The position numbers and the translations under genes were made by a program. 64,000 bases of DNA from assembly GCA_039583875.1 (NCBI GenBank), contig CM077150.1:5350332-5414331 (forward strand), read 5' to 3'. The stretch comes from Platanthera guangdongensis. Its lineage: Eukaryota > Streptophyta > Magnoliopsida > Asparagales > Orchidaceae. This document shows, in pieces, positions 30,273 through 41,570 of the stretch (positions are counted from its first letter, which is position 1; each line of letters starts with the position of its first letter). The notes below the pieces were generated by a model, which was given only the letters and a program-made list of their open reading frames with translations, did no database searches and was not told where the DNA came from.

Positions 30273-32796
30273 TTAGGTGGCAAAGTGAAGAAGAGGTGGA
30301 GAAAGGCGGTGGAGAGAGACGTAATTCGTCATCGGATGAGCGGTGGATGCGGGAGCCGGAGCAGCAGGTAGCGGAGCACCAGATGTCGAGGCCGACTGCA
30401 GAGGGGCAACGGGAGGAGGAGAGCGACGGGAGTAGACCCGGATAACTGGTGGTGGTGGACGGACCGGAGGTAGGGCAGGAGGAGGAGAGGAGGAGCGGGG
30501 AGCAGGGATGACAGGACGAACGACGGGGTCTGGAGTAGGAGTGATATCCAGATTAGAAAAGAAGGCAAGATTTTCACGGAAAGTGACATCCGCAGAGACC
30601 GTAACTTTGCGGGCAGCAGGCGAATAACACACATAATCCTTTTGAGTGCGCGAGTAGCCAACAAAGATATGTGGGGCGGCACGGGGATCCAACTTGTCGA
30701 TGGAGGGACCAAGTTGGTGGACGTAGCAGGTACACCCAAAAACCCGAGGAGGAACGGGAAAAGGCAGAGTGGAGGGAAAGAGGAGGCTGAAGGGAGTAGC
30801 ATACTGGAGGACGGAAGAAGAGAGGCGGTTGATGAGAAAACAAGTCGCGGAGAGCGCGAAGTTCCAGTACGGTTTGGGAACCCGCATTTGGAGCATAAGG
30901 GAACGGGCGACATCAAGAAGGTGACAATTCTTGCGCTCGGCGACACCATTCTGTTGTGGAGTATACGGACACGAGGTTTGGTGAAGAATGTCGAACTCAG
31001 AGCAGAGAGTCGCGAAGGTATGACTGGTGTACTCACGTGCATTGTCAGTACGAAGAGTACGAATGGAAGCAGAGAATTGAGTGCGAGTCTCAAGTATGAA
31101 GGCTCGGAACACGCGGGGAAGCTCTGAGCGATCCCAGAGGAGATACAATCACGTCATGCGAGAGTAATCATCAATAAAAGTAAGAAAATACCGGTAGCCA
31201 GAAATACTAGTGAATTTGTACGGACCCCATATATCGGAGTGTACTAAAATAAAAGGAGCAGAGCTCTGAGTACAGTGAGAAGGAAAAGATGAACGGGGTT
31301 GTTTGCCCATAATACATGTGTCACACTGAAATGCGGGAAGAGAAATATCTGGAAGAGCCTTCCGGAGGACTGGCAGAGGAGCATGACCCAAACGGCGATG
31401 CCAAGCCGAAGAGGAGATAGATGTGAGGATAGTGGGAGAGTCGTCAAGGAGATAGAGCCCATTCTGCAGCCGCCCCCTACCAATGATAGTCCACGTCTGC
31501 TGATCCTGTATGAGAAAAGAAGAGGAAGTAAATGTCACGGAGTAATTAGAATCAGTAGTAAGGCGACCAACAGAAAGTAAATTGAAAGTAGAGCCCGGAA
31601 CGTGAAGAGCCGAGCGCAGAAGGAGAGAAGAGGTCAAGGGAATATCAGCACATCCAGAGACAGGAACAGATGCCTCATTGGCCTCAGTAATGTACTTCGG
31701 GTGAGGTGAAGACAAGTACTGAGGTGGCCGAACAGAAGTGATGTGATAAGTGGCACCAGAATTGAGGATCCATCGCGGGCCAGAGGAGAGGCAGGCGATA
31801 CCTTCATTGGAGATGAAGGCAGCGGAGGCAACCGAGGCAGGAGGGCGGCTAAGCAGTCCATGAAGATGCTGGAGCTGAAGACGAACCTCGTCGAGGTCAG
31901 TACGAGTGGAAGAGGAGTCAGTTGCAGCAACAGCGGCCTGCGGACGAGGAGGGCGGCCATGTTTGCGGTAGCACGTGGCTTCAAGATGCTCATCTTTGCC
32001 GCAGAACGAGCACTTAGGCCGAGGCCGGCCACCTCGGCCCCGGCCGGGAGAGTCAGAGCGGACACCACGAGCAGAAGATGGAAGAGGCAATAAGGGAGCA
32101 GGGGCCTGCTGAACAAGGGCCGGAGAAGGTGGGCCGGGCACATCCGGAGGCGGGGAGACCTTGAGAAGCATAGAGCACACATCGGAGAAAGATGGGGTAA
32201 CAGTAGAGGAGAGGATGTGAGCCCGTACACTATGAAGATGAGGCAGGACCCGGGCCATCATCATGGCTATACCCACAGCTTCCTTTTGGGCACGTTGGGC
32301 AGCAAGATCCAGAGTAGGAGGCTGATGATGGATCCAAGCCTCGACCAGAGACCGAGCCTGAGCAACAAAGGATGTCAGATCGGTCGCGCTACTGCTATCA
32401 AGGGCCTGGAGAGCAGTGATGATGTCGTACAGATGGTGAAGACTGTCCTTGCCAGAGTAGAGGGTGTGGAGCTCGTCCCACATGCCTTTGGCCGTCTCAT
32501 GGTACATGGCCAGGCGATAGGATTCGCCATCAAGAGAATTAAGAAGCCAAGTCTGCACCCGACCATCATTGCGTAACCAATCATCCGTAGGAGTACCGAT
32601 AACGGCCTGAGTCAAGTGATGAAGGAACCCCTTGGATTGCAGGACACGGCGAACAGAGTGTGCCCATTCTACAAAATTTTTCTTGCCGGTCAGAGAAATG
32701 GTAGTAATACGGAGCTCGTCGCGGACTTCCGGGAGAGAGGCCGGGCGGTCAGCAGGAGGAACCGCCTGTGCCAACGGAATCAGCAGAGGAGGCCAT
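30273..32796 (-). pseudogene. Gag-protease-integrase (copia copy 2)
   Basis: The likely ATG is at 32796-32794 (MASSADSV), followed by a frameshift near 32755. Then one frame runs to 31149. Gag contains ITTISLTGKKNFVEWAHSVR and RRVLQSKGFLHHLTQA. The zinc knuckle is CSFCGKDEHLEATCYRKH. The protease reads RWILNSGATYHIT, with Asn in place of the catalytic Asp. Integrase begins with WHRRLGHAPLPVLRKALPD and LVHSDIWGPYKF. A single TGA replaces a Trp codon after FIDDYSRMT near 31148, after which the frame resumes with LYLLWDRSELPRV, RTDNAREYTSH, NGVAERKNCHLLD and RVFGCTCYVHQLGPSIDK. The integrase triad is intact. Confidence 0.85.
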
Positions 32797-33660
32797 GGAG
32801 AAGAGAGGCGGCTAGGAGAACAGACCGGGCAACCAAGAAGACCGCGCGACCTGAGCAGAGACCGCCCGGGCACCAAACTGCGAAAGGAGTCTGTGACCAA
32901 AGGCGGAGGCCGGGAGAGAAATCAGGTCGCAGCGGACAGAGAGAGGCCGCAAAGAAAGGAAAAGGAGAAGACCGCGACCAAAATGCGGGAAGCAGGAGTC
33001 CGCACGGTCGGGCTGAGCACAGCAGCGGTCTAAGAGACAGGAGGTCGGTGGCGGTGAAAGAGAAGAGACCGCGAGTAGGGAAGACTCGAGCGGAAAGAGA
33101 GAGGAGACCGCAACGCCCGGGACCAACCAGCAGGAGAGACAGGCCGCAGAAGAGGCAGGCCGCAGAAGAGGCAGGTCGCTGGCGAGCTGGAGCAGGCCGC
33201 AAGAGAGGTAGTCCGCAGCGAGGAGGAGCAGGCCGCGGCGAGCTAGGTCAAGCCGCAACGAGCCGAAGTAGGTCGGGAGAGAGGCAGGCCGCAGCGAGGT
33301 ATAGGAAGCCGCAGCGAACCGGAGCGAACCAGAGCAGGTCGCGAGAAAGGCAGATCAGCAGGCCGCAGACCGCAGCGAGTTGTACCAGGCCTGAGGAGAG
33401 ACAGGCCGCAGAGAGAGAGAGAGAACATGCCGCAAGAGACAGCGGTCTGGAGGAGAGAGAGGAAATGTGGACCCGACGAGAGAGAAAGAAGGGGAAGGCT
33501 ATAAAATGCCGGAGGGGAGGGGTGGAACCACGGAGAAGAAGCGGAAGCAGAAGGAGAGGAACGGAGCGGACAGGAAGGCTGGCCGCAAGAAGCCGGGCGG
33601 GTAGCGGACAAAAGACAGACCGCGCGGTTAAGAAAGGGGAAGCCGCTCAAGGAGAATCGG
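32797..33660 (-). repeat. Expanded, repeat-rich 5' leader (copia copy 2)
   Basis: About 860 bp of degenerate units such as gaggcaggccgcag, agcgagcnggagcaggtcgc and gaccgcagcgag, tandem-like around 33130-33420. A 377-codon Arg-rich plus-strand frame over this leader is a composition artefact. Confidence 0.7.
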
Positions 33661-33674
33661 TGGCTCTGATACTA
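33661..33674 (-). promoter_or_regulatory. Primer-binding site (copia copy 2)
   Basis: On the minus strand it reads tagtatcagagcca, one base different from the standard tggtatcagagc. Confidence 0.8.
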
Positions 33675-33867
33675 TGTAGAGAGGGAAAAATACCACCTTG
33701 TATATATGTTCACTTGTATCAAATACAAAGAATGAGTACAAATATATAGATGAGAGAAGAAGAGAAGAAGGTCCTATACAAGATGTGAGACTAAAGAGAG
33801 GAGAGAAAAACAATAAATGTCCATAAATGTTACATAATGGGCCTACACTAAATGGGCTTTTCCAACA
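33675..33867 (-). repeat. 5' LTR of copia copy 2
   Basis: 193 bp, tgtagagagggaaaa to cttttccaaca, with one 3-bp gaa expansion relative to the 3' LTR. Confidence 0.9.
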
Positions 33868-33872
33868 GTATC

Positions 33873-34560
33873 AAATTCTCTTCGTATACGTTTTCTGTAT
33901 TTCCTCAATATCTCCTAAACCATCACCTATCGTGAAGATATAATTAACATACACAATTAGCTTGTCTTTTTTACTTTTTATTTCATTTGAAAAATATGTT
34001 GTGTAATAGGTCTACCCGTGTAAATATCCATGTCGTTTAATTGTTTTGGGAAGCAAACAAACTATGCTTTTGTTGACTACTTACAGCTATAGAGAGATTT
34101 TGTAATTTGCATACTTGAGCCATCATGTCTTGTTTTTCATTTCTTCAAACCTTGGAGGTATATCCATACATATTTCTTCCTTTAAGCTACCACTTAAGAA
34201 TACCTTTTCAATTTTTCACATCCATTTGAAGAAGAGGCAAATCAAATTTAACAAAGTAAAGTAGTACTCTAAATAAATTTAGTTTTGCAACCGAAGCGGA
34301 AGTCTTTGTATAATCAATCACACATGTTTGGGAAATATCTTTAGCAGCGAGGTGAGCTTTATATATTTCTATAGTACCATAAAATTTAAGCTTCATTGCA
34401 AAATCCATTTGTACTCAACAAGACATAACATTTAGTGGTTCCATCAAAGGACCATACATCGTTCTTTTTCAAGGTTGCTAATTCATCAGCTATTGTGTTT
34501 TTGTTTTTCAATATGGTTTGTCAAGGGATTCATACATATGGAAGTTTGTCAATAAATTCT
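33873..34560 (-). pseudogene. Old Ty1/copia reverse transcriptase relic
   Basis: From 34408 the minus strand reads KLKFYGTIEIYKAHLAAK, then TKTSASVAKLNLFRVLLYF and LPLLQMDVKN, a degenerate copia RT N-terminal half. Toward 33900 a remnant of the YVDD region (YVNYIFTIGDG) follows. It is of a different copia lineage from the three elements with intact ends, and copia copy 2 inserted into it. Confidence 0.7.
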
Positions 34561-34587
34561 AAAAGTGTTTTGAACACATGAGAGTAT

Positions 34588-35236
34588 CTGACGCAGGACG
34601 AATCTATAGGCGGCAGATAAACGGTGACCTAACTCTTACATGCTATGCAAATCCGACGGATAAATCACAATTAGATAATAAATAATAACATCCCCACGCA
34701 AATAATTCACAGCAAGGCAAAATAATTTATTAGGGCAAAACAAGCTTAGACTTTCCTCCTCGTGGAGAACCAAAGCTAGAGCGCGCGGCGAATCGGTCCT
34801 CCTGGAGTTAGAGATTTATCCAGGAGCAAAATACTATAATGAATTGAAAATCCAAACTAACATGTAATAAGCAAATTTTGTCAATGTCTTGCAACCCAAA
34901 AACCGATACAAAACACAATAAGACTATTAGGGTTGCTGTAATAATAATAGATCTGAACGTTGGAGGGTTAAAAGGAGGTCTCCCATAGTGAGGGGGGAGG
35001 TGATCGGGTAAGGGAGAGGTCGGTGGAGGAGTGGGAGGGCTGGATCGGAGGAGGAGACGGCTGGATCTGGGATGGAGTGCCCATATATGTGTTTTCCGGT
35101 GGGGGAAGGGAGGTTGGATGTGGTATCTCTATTGGTGGAGGCGGTGGCAGCAAGGGGGAGGGTGGCATGCGGCTCTGGGAGGAGGAATGGGGGGGGAGCG
35201 GCTGGGCAGTGGGAAGTCGGGGGGGGGGGGGGGGGG

Positions 35237-35275
<39 letters not shown>

Positions 35276-35850
35276 CTGATCAGGAAGGGGAAATAGGGGC
35301 CGACCGACTGTTCTGGGGCGGTGGCCTCGTGGAGGTGGTGCGGCTGAGAGGTGGGGGTTGGTGGTTTGAGGAGAGGGAGGTTGGAAGGGTTTGGTGGGCT
35401 AGCAAGGCTGGGCAGCAGGAAATATTTCTTGCCGGGAGGGTTTTCTTGAGGGGATCGGTGGCTGGACAACAAAAAAGGAAAGATGGAGGGTGGGGAAGGA
35501 GAAAAAATACGAAGATACAAAGACATTACCCAAGGAGTCGTCACCAAGGGGTTCCACGGGGTCGGCACCGAGGAGGAGATCACTGGAATGAAGGAAGAAG
35601 CTCTCCACACATTCATCAATGAAGATGACGACAGCCCTAAACATCATATATATAATAATCTGAAATTAGGGCGCTCGGAATCAACGGCTATGATTGGCTG
35701 TTAGTCTCGGGGCCAAAACTACATGAAATAATAACCAAAAAAATACAAAACTATATATGAAATTGATTTGCAACGCGAATCCGGACGCATCCACGGAGTC
35801 AGATCATCAATCCGGGCAAGTCATATATGGTAAGTCGCCACACCGTATCA
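34588..35850 (-). repeat. Unrecognised dispersed family, copy B (promoter-module repeat)
   Basis: Related to the insertion at 28884-30012. Reading the minus strand from 35850 there is a cttaccatatatgactt block, a gcccggattgatgat block, gatgcgtccgga and ccaatcatag (CCAAT box, 35697-35693). Then come a TATA-like stretch, cggtgccgaccccgtggaa and cgactccttgggtaatg. The body is C-rich and holds the 56-nt G/C tract. Limits are uncertain. An agtat repeat near both ends is a weak candidate target duplication. Confidence 0.5.
35219..35275. repeat. G homopolymer tract (20 G, A, 36 G)
   Basis: A 57-nt run of G broken by one A at 35239. On the minus strand it is poly-C, giving a polyproline frame. Its length is likely unstable and could be a sequencing or assembly weak point. 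Confidence 0.9.
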
Positions 35851-36190
35851 GTATGAATGAGATGCATAATTTGTGATCTAACCAAATTTTTTTGGTATAA
35901 ACAAACAACACTTTTTCCCTTTCTCCTAATTTTTCAAGGGAACCAGGTGTAAACAAGGGAACGGAAGGGAATATAACTTTTCTTCTGCACATGAATGTGA
36001 CGTTGGAGAAAACAGATTTTCAAGACAGGAAACATCCAAGGAGAGAAATAATTGTTTAGTACTTGGTGATCATATTTCTCCCGATGAGGATAATAGGGAT
36101 GGATATAGGATGTATCTCCAAATATCTTTGGTAAAAGATAAAAAAAATGAACTACGAGAAGAGTCAAGACCACCAATGAAATCTTGTAAG
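35851..36190. other. No gene recognised
   Basis: About 340 bp with no element end or coding frame that I can support. Confidence 0.4.
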
Positions 36191-36194
36191 ATAG

Positions 36195-36699
36195 TGTTAC
36201 GGTCTAACCCATAATTTATTGATATCTCGGTCCTTCATTCTCATTTCAATTTTTCTACTAATAGTCTTCCTCCGTCCAATAACTTCATAACTTTTTTCCT
36301 ATTATGCCAGAAGATCTTTTATGCGTTCTTCGCGAAGGTAGGTGTTCATGCACTTGTCTGTTATGGGCCCACAATAATACTCGCTACTTGTTAATTATTG
36401 TTAATTTATGATTTCCAGGTCTTCTATTGCATGTAGGGTGTTTTGGTAATTTGTCGAAGTCATGTCATCTTTATTTAAAGGACCCCTTGGGCCATGAATT
36501 ATTATTAATGAAATTATGAAAAGTTCTCTTCCTCTCCTTCTAGTCTTTTTCTCTTCAACCCCATTCTATGGTCAGGGTTGAGCAAAGCTCAACTTTTCCT
36601 CCATGCATTCCCTATAGGTCGAGCTCAACTCCCATGTATCTCCGCCTCCATCACCATCTCTGACAAGATCCCGACGATGTTACGAGTATGCCGGTAACA
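36195..36699 (+). mobile_element. LTR with adjacent primer-binding site (truncated retrotransposon)
   Basis: 505 bp from tgttacggtctaac to ccggtaaca, so the ends are TGTTAC/GTAACA. It is followed within 3 bp by ttagtatcagagtcat, a decayed copia-type PBS (36703-36718). A TATA-like atttaaag and an aatgaaattatgaaaag leader lie mid-LTR. The body beyond about 36800 is not recognisable, so the element is truncated. No second LTR of this family was seen. Confidence 0.55.
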
Positions 36700-36759
36700 A
36701 CTTAGTATCAGAGTCATCCTTACTCCATTTAGTGTTTCCGGGACATTCAAGTGATTTTG

Positions 36760-37110
36760 GGACAAAATAGAGCAAGCTATAGGTAAAAAAGAGCGGCTTT
36801 AGGTCATTGTTTGCAGTCGGTGACTACAAGTTGTTCATGAAGAAGACATACGCTCTCGTCTAGCACTTTGTCGCCCTCATCGGCTTCCAACGCAAGGGGC
36901 GCACTAAAATGACATATGCTCCTCGTATAGCACTTAAACGCCGCCGTCGACGTCCAGTGCAAGAGACGCAGTCCTTGACGGCTTTCAGAGCAGGAGCAGG
37001 GGATGCATCCATCGTCAACATCCTCATTGGCAACTTTAGCTGACATCATCACCAACAATAATACGGCACATCGAAGGATCCCTGCTTTGATCTCTATTCA
37101 TTTCGCCCTC
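36760..37110. other. Unrecognised sequence downstream of the truncated LTR element
   Basis: It contains a duplicated phrase: gacatacgctctcgtctagcactt is echoed by gacatatgctcctcgtatagcactta about 70 bp later. No protein similarity is recognised. Confidence 0.35.
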
Positions 37111-37114
37111 GAGA

Positions 37115-37424
37115 AGCCCTCGTTCTAAGAGACCCGAGTGTCAAACTCCCCTCTCCGGCCACTCTGTTTTGTGATAGTCAAGCTGCTATCCATATTGCCA
37201 AGAATTTTGTGCTCCATGAACGTACTAAGTACATTGAGGTTGATTGTCACTTTATTCGGGAAAAGATTTAACTAAAGAAATTGGACTTAACAAGAATGTA
37301 CTAAGTACATGTTCTTGTTGCTGAGCAAATCGCAGATATTCTCATCAAGGCTTTACCACGTCCACTATATCATCAGTTGTTCAGGCTTGGTTCATACGAC
37401 TTGTACGCTCCAGCTTGCGAGGAG
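37115..37424 (+). pseudogene. Ty1/copia RNase H remnant (plus strand)
   Basis: The plus strand encodes FCDSQAAIHIAKN, HERTKYIEVDCHFIREKI, then after a break QIADILIKALPRPLYHQLF and LGSYDLYAPACEE, the C-terminal end of copia RNase H. The purine tract cttgcgaggag and an LTR follow directly. It is the only copia coding remnant in this orientation. Confidence 0.8.
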
Positions 37425-37631
37425 TGCAAAAATAACTTGTACAAAAGGCCCATGCAATGACCCATTTAGGGCTCATTTTTATCCTTAAGGATTAGTCTCA
37501 CGTCTTAAAATGGAGTTTAGACTCCACTCTCTCTACCTATATATTTGTACAAATACTTGTATAGTATAAAGTTCTTTTATGAGAAATTAATAAAAAATTA
37601 TTTTCCCTCTCCTCTTCTGTGTTTTTCTACA
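37425..37631 (+). repeat. 3' LTR of the plus-strand copia remnant
   Basis: 207 bp from tgcaaaaataacttg to ttttctaca, length and layout like the LTRs of copia copies 1-3, with tctcacgtcttaaaatggag in the middle. Confidence 0.65.
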
Positions 37632-37670
37632 AATATGTATCATATTAGTTCAATAGCCAAGAAGATTGAT

Positions 37671-37892
37671 GTCTTGTTTGGGAGGGCTTTTTTCCTCATT
37701 TCCATTTTCTGAAAAATGTCATCGTTCATAATATTATGTTTGTTTTCTCTATCAATGGAACACAACTCATCCAAAAATAGTTATTTTACCTTTTTAGAAA
37801 GTCCCTCATCCCTAAAACAAACACAATATCATGAACAGTGACATTTTCCAGAAAACGGAAAGGAGAAAAAAAACTCTCCCAAACGGGGGGTC
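37671..37892. mobile_element. Third fold-back MITE (Tourist/Stowaway-size)
   Basis: About 222 bp. The first 55 bases (cttgtttgggagggc ... gttcat) are the near-perfect complement of the last 55 (atgaacagtgac ... ctcccaaacggg). The ends again carry a GTTTGGGAG motif like the MITEs at 451 and 1431, but the interior differs. The target duplication is not clear. Confidence 0.7.
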
Positions 37893-38018
37893 ATAGTTTG
37901 CCGAAACCTCAGGGTGTGCCGTAAAATTTCAATGAGAATCAAGGTATTAAGAATTTCCTAATACATTGAGATAGGCAGAAAACTATTCGACTACACAATA
38001 GTTCATTAGATCATCAAA

Positions 38019-38102
38019 GATAGGATTTAACATCAAGGTTTTCTTATGCCCAAAAAACTAGATAAGATTTAACATCAAGATTTTCTTATGCCCACAAAAC
38101 TA
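38019..38102. repeat. 42-bp tandem duplication
   Basis: Two exact-length units start gataggatttaacatc and gataagatttaacatc and end cccaaaaaacta and cccacaaaacta, with four differences. Confidence 0.9.
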
Positions 38103-38200
38103 GACCTTTAACTTCACAGATCATCCCAAACTTAACACAGAATCATACACAAGGATCTGGATTGAGAATCGTACACATATACTTAAGGAAATGGATTTGT

Positions 38201-38367
38201 TTACTTAGAACTCTTCTCGGTGGCATAATCAGCTTCTCTTGGAGTTTCTAAAGCCACTGACTTCTTTTGTTACGCACAAGCCAGAGCATATCCCCTTGCA
38301 TCGCCAATAATCTGCAAAGCAGAGAATCCACAACCAACAACACTCTCGGAGAGATACCGGACCACAT
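38201..38367 (-). pseudogene. Exon-like frame of an unidentified gene with one in-frame stop
   Basis: Preceded on the minus strand by the acceptor ggttttcag, the frame reads VVRYLSESVVGCGFSALQII, then GDARGYALACA, a TAA (38272-38270), QKKSVALETPREADYATEKS and SK, and ends at a TAA (38203-38201). It does not look like any transposon protein. The composition on both sides of the inner TAA is natural, which suggests a terminal exon with one nonsense mutation or a decayed gene copy. The first codon is split by the intron. Upstream exons would lie beyond copia copy 3. I do not recognise the family. Confidence 0.45.
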
Positions 38368-38543
38368 CTGAAAACCTTTATATTGATTATGTTAATTATT
38401 ATATTAAGGTTTCTTTTAGGTTTGTGGATGGGGAGCGATGACCCGTGCACATTTATTCTCATAGAAGGTGGTGAACCGTTGTCTGTCCAGACGATCCGAG
38501 TCCAGGGATGCGTCCAGATGGTTGGTCCTAGTCATTTTCATAT

Positions 38544-38730
38544 TGTAGAAGTAGGAAAACAGGAGAGAGAAAATCACCCTTAATTGTATTATTTTTCAAA
38601 GAATAGGATTACATACACTTATACAGAGGTAGAAAGAGGGAGAGACTCCTACATATACAATGTGGGACTAAAGGCATGGGCCAATACACATGGGACCCCC
38701 TAATGAACTAACTTTATCTTCTCTTTAACA
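38544..38730 (-). repeat. 3' LTR of copia copy 3
   Basis: 187 bp, tgtagaagtaggaaa to tctttaaca on the plus strand. Confidence 0.9.
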
Positions 38731-39330
38731 CTCCCCCGCAAGTTGGAGCGTACAAGTCATAAGCGCCAAGCTTGAATAAGAATTGATAGTACAAAGCCCG
38801 GGAGAGAGCCTTGGTGAAAATATCAGCAACTTGACTGGATGCTGAGACGTGTTCCAATACTATCTTCTTTGATTGAACCTTTTCCCGAATGAAGTGACAG
38901 TCAACTTCGATATGCTTTGTGCGCTCATGAAACACCGGATTCTTGGCAATATGTATAATCTCTTGACTATCACAGAGCAGGATAGAAGGAGAGGAGAGTT
39001 TGAGACCCATATCTTTGAGAAGACCCTCTAGCCAGGTGACCTCAGATACGACAGCTGTCATTGCACGATATTCTGCCTCAGCAGATGAGCGAGCAATAAC
39101 AGTCTGTTTCTTGCTCCGCCAGGTGATAAGATGTCCACCGAGGTAGGTGCAAAAACCGGTAGTGGAATGTCTATCATCAAGATACCTTGCGTAGTCAGCA
39201 TCAAAGTACGCAACCAGAGATAAGGAAGTTGATGGTTTATAAACAAGTCCTTATCCAGGAGCCTTCTTTAGATATCTGAGAATCCGCTCGACGGCCTGAA
39301 GATGAGAAGACCGAGGAGTATGCATGAATC
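38731..39330 (-). pseudogene. RNase H (copia copy 3)
   Basis: A degraded central part near 39250-39060 keeps pieces of the YADYARYLDDRHSTTGF-like RNase H core. The last part is intact from 39061: TWLEGLLKDMGLKLSSPS, LLCDSQEIIHIAKNPVFHER, QVADIFTKALSRALYYQFLF and LGAYDLYAPTCGGVLKRR. Frame breaks occur near 39060 and 39250. Confidence 0.8.
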
Positions 39331-40400
39331 AGCTTACAACTCCAACAGCAAATGAGATATCAGGTCGTGTAACTGTGAGGTAAATTAGTTTCTCCACCAA
39401 GCGTCGATAATACTCTGGATTGGTAAGCACAGGGTCATTCCCAGAGTCATGTGCCGATAGCTTGTGATTCATATCCATCGAAGTATCTATAGGTTTGCAT
39501 CCAGAATAGCCCGCACTTTGTAGAACATCAATGCAATACTTTCGTTGAGATAAGATCAGACCATCAGGTCGTCTTGCAACCTCAAGTCCAAGAAAGTATC
39601 GCAGATTGCCCAAATCTTTTGCCTGGAAGACGGAGTTCCGATGTTGTTTGATGTTCTGGATTCCGATAGTGTCGTTTCCCATGATCAGAATGTCATCAAC
39701 ATATACAAGAAGAAGTATCGTCCTTGTTGCTTGATGACGAGTAAAAAGAGAGAAATCAGCAGAGCTCCGAGTGAATCCCATCTCGCAAACCACCTTACTG
39801 AACTTATCAAACCAGGCGTAAGGGGATTGTTTGAGACCATATATAGATTTTCTGAGATGACATACACGAGACTCCCCCGTGGTCTCAAACCCAGGTGGTT
39901 GGTGCATATACACAGTCTCTTGGAGATCCCCATTGAGAAAGACATTTTTGATATCCATTTGATGAAGGGGCCAGTGGCGGTGAACAACAAGAGAGATGAG
40001 AACCCGAACAGTATTTAGTTTTGCCACGGGAGAGAAAGTTTCGTCATAGTCGAGGTCATGTTGCTGAGTGAATCCTCTGGCCACCAGACGAGCTTTGAGA
40101 CGATCAAGTGTTCCATTAGGAGCATGTTTGATAGTAAAGACTCATTTGCAGCTGACACAAGACTGATCAGGAGGGAGAGGAACAAGGTCCCAAGTCTGGT
40201 TAGCCCAAAGAGCGGTCATCTCTTCGTCCATGGCCGCACGCCAACCGGGATGTTGTAGAGCGTCCTGCAAAGAGTTAGGAATGGAAATAGTGGAGAGAGA
40301 GAGGGCAAAAGTGCGAAGAAGTGGAGAGAAGCGATGGAGGGATACATAGTTTCCCATGGGATGAGCCGCAGAGGGTGGTGTTGGATCGTCATTGCGCATA
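39331..40400 (-). pseudogene. Reverse transcriptase (copia copy 3)
   Basis: The N-terminal part (40399-40142) carries GWRAAMDEEMTALWANQTWD and LVPLPPDQSCVSCK. After a TGA at 40141, the frame from 40084 is open for 251 codons: ARGFTQQHDLDYDETFSPVA, HQMDIKNVFLNGDLQETVYM, SIYGLKQSPYAWFDKF, the intact LLLVYVDDILIMG loop and LRYFLGLEVARRPDGLILSQ, to NPEYYRRLVEKLIYLTVTRP. This is the most complete RT among the three copia elements. Confidence 0.85.
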
Positions 40401-41570
40401 AGACCATGGGGAGAAGAGGGTTGTTGTCGGGCTGCAATCCTGGACGATCGTCGAGTGTAAACACGGACGGGTGGAGGGGGTGGGAGAGGTGGTGAAGTTG
40501 GTTCTGGACGAGCGTCGAGTGAAGGTGGTACTGGAGGAGTGGAAGAGGGAGGTAGAGATGTGACGGGGACAGTTGGACGAGGTATAGCAGTCTGAGGTGG
40601 TAGAGTGGGCTGAGATGGTAGCGTGGAGGTGTTGGAGAAAAAACTTTCATCCTCAGTAAAGGTAACATCCGCGGAGACGAGTACCTTGTTGATGGTGGGA
40701 AAGTAGCAAACATACCCTTTTGGGTACGAGAGTAGTCAACAAAGATACATTTGATGGCGCGTGCGGCAAGTTTGTCACTTGGTGGTCCGAGAGAGTGGAC
40801 ATAACAAGTACAACCAAATGTGCAAGGTGTGAGAGAAAAGGGGGCCTTGGAAGGAAAGAGTAAACCGAACGAAGAGACAAAGTTAAGTGCGGAGGAGGGC
40901 ATGCGGTTAATGAGATAGCAAGCAGTAGAGACAACAAAGTTACAATATTCGGCGGGAACCTGCATTTGAAGCATGATCGACCGAGTGACATCAAGGAGAT
41001 GGCGATTCTTTCGCTCGGCCACACCGTTCTGTTGAGGTGTATATTCACGAGCATAAATTGGAGAGGTTGCGACCTGTATATTCACGAGCATTGTCAGTGC
41101 GAAGCGTTTGCACTGTTGTAGAAAATTGTGTACGTATTTCAAGAATAAAGGCACGGAAAACAGAAGTCAGCTCAGTACGATCATGAAGCAGATAAAGTCA
41201 GGTGAGGCGGGAACAATCATCAATAAAAGTGACAAAGTACCGATAACCAAAAACACTTGGAATTTTATACGGACCCCAGATATCAGAATAAACTAAAGAA
41301 AACGGAGTACTACTCCGATTACATGCAGGAGGGAAAGAAACACGATGCTGCTTGCCAAAGATACATGATTCGCAAGAGAAGTCCTGCAAGGAGACATCAG
41401 GAAGTGTTTTCTTAAGAATCTGAAGAGCAGCATGGCCAAGACGGCGATGCCAATTGACGAAGGGAACAACAGAGTGAGGTGGGAAGAACATCCAGGAGAT
41501 AAAGCCCGTTTGATAGCCGTCCTCTACCAATGATAGTCCGTGTGCGACGATCTTGCATGACAAAAGTAGA
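40401..41570 (-). pseudogene. Integrase (copia copy 3)
   Basis: Part one (41563-41198) has NWHRRLGHAALQILKKTLPD, FSCESCIFGKQHRVSF, LVYSDIWGPYKIPSV and FIDDCSRLT. A stop lies at about 41198, where a Trp is expected. Part two (41154-40400) has TPQQNGVAERKNRHLLD, FGCTCYVHSLGPPSDK and a Pro-rich tail. The segment with the second catalytic Asp is damaged near 41090, where the sequence around attcacgagcat is locally repeated (41045 and 41080). Confidence 0.8.

Larger units (their letters stand above)
27430..33867 (-). mobile_element. Ty1/copia retrotransposon, copy 2
   Basis: A 6,438-bp element with LTRs of 190 and 193 bp and a perfect gtatc duplication (27425-27429 and 33868-33872). It has the full copia domain order on the minus strand. 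Its length includes a 1,129-bp foreign insertion at 28884-30012 within RT. Gag to integrase is the best preserved coding stretch of the window, with an uninterrupted frame of 583 codons. It is inserted into an older copia RT relic (33873-34560). Confidence 0.9.

Noticed and set aside
32616..33749. 377-codon Arg/Gly-rich plus-strand open frame
   Set aside because: It lies over the antisense of copia gag and over the purine-rich leader repeats and 5' LTR of copia copy 2. Composition alone keeps it open.
35023..35622. Poly-glycine / polyproline frames on both strands
   Set aside because: They are created by the G homopolymer and GC-rich flank in copy B.
38410..38540. Possible fourth copy of the promoter-module family (gatgcgtccagatgg)
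   Set aside because: Only one short block matches. CCAAT, TATA and the downstream blocks are absent.
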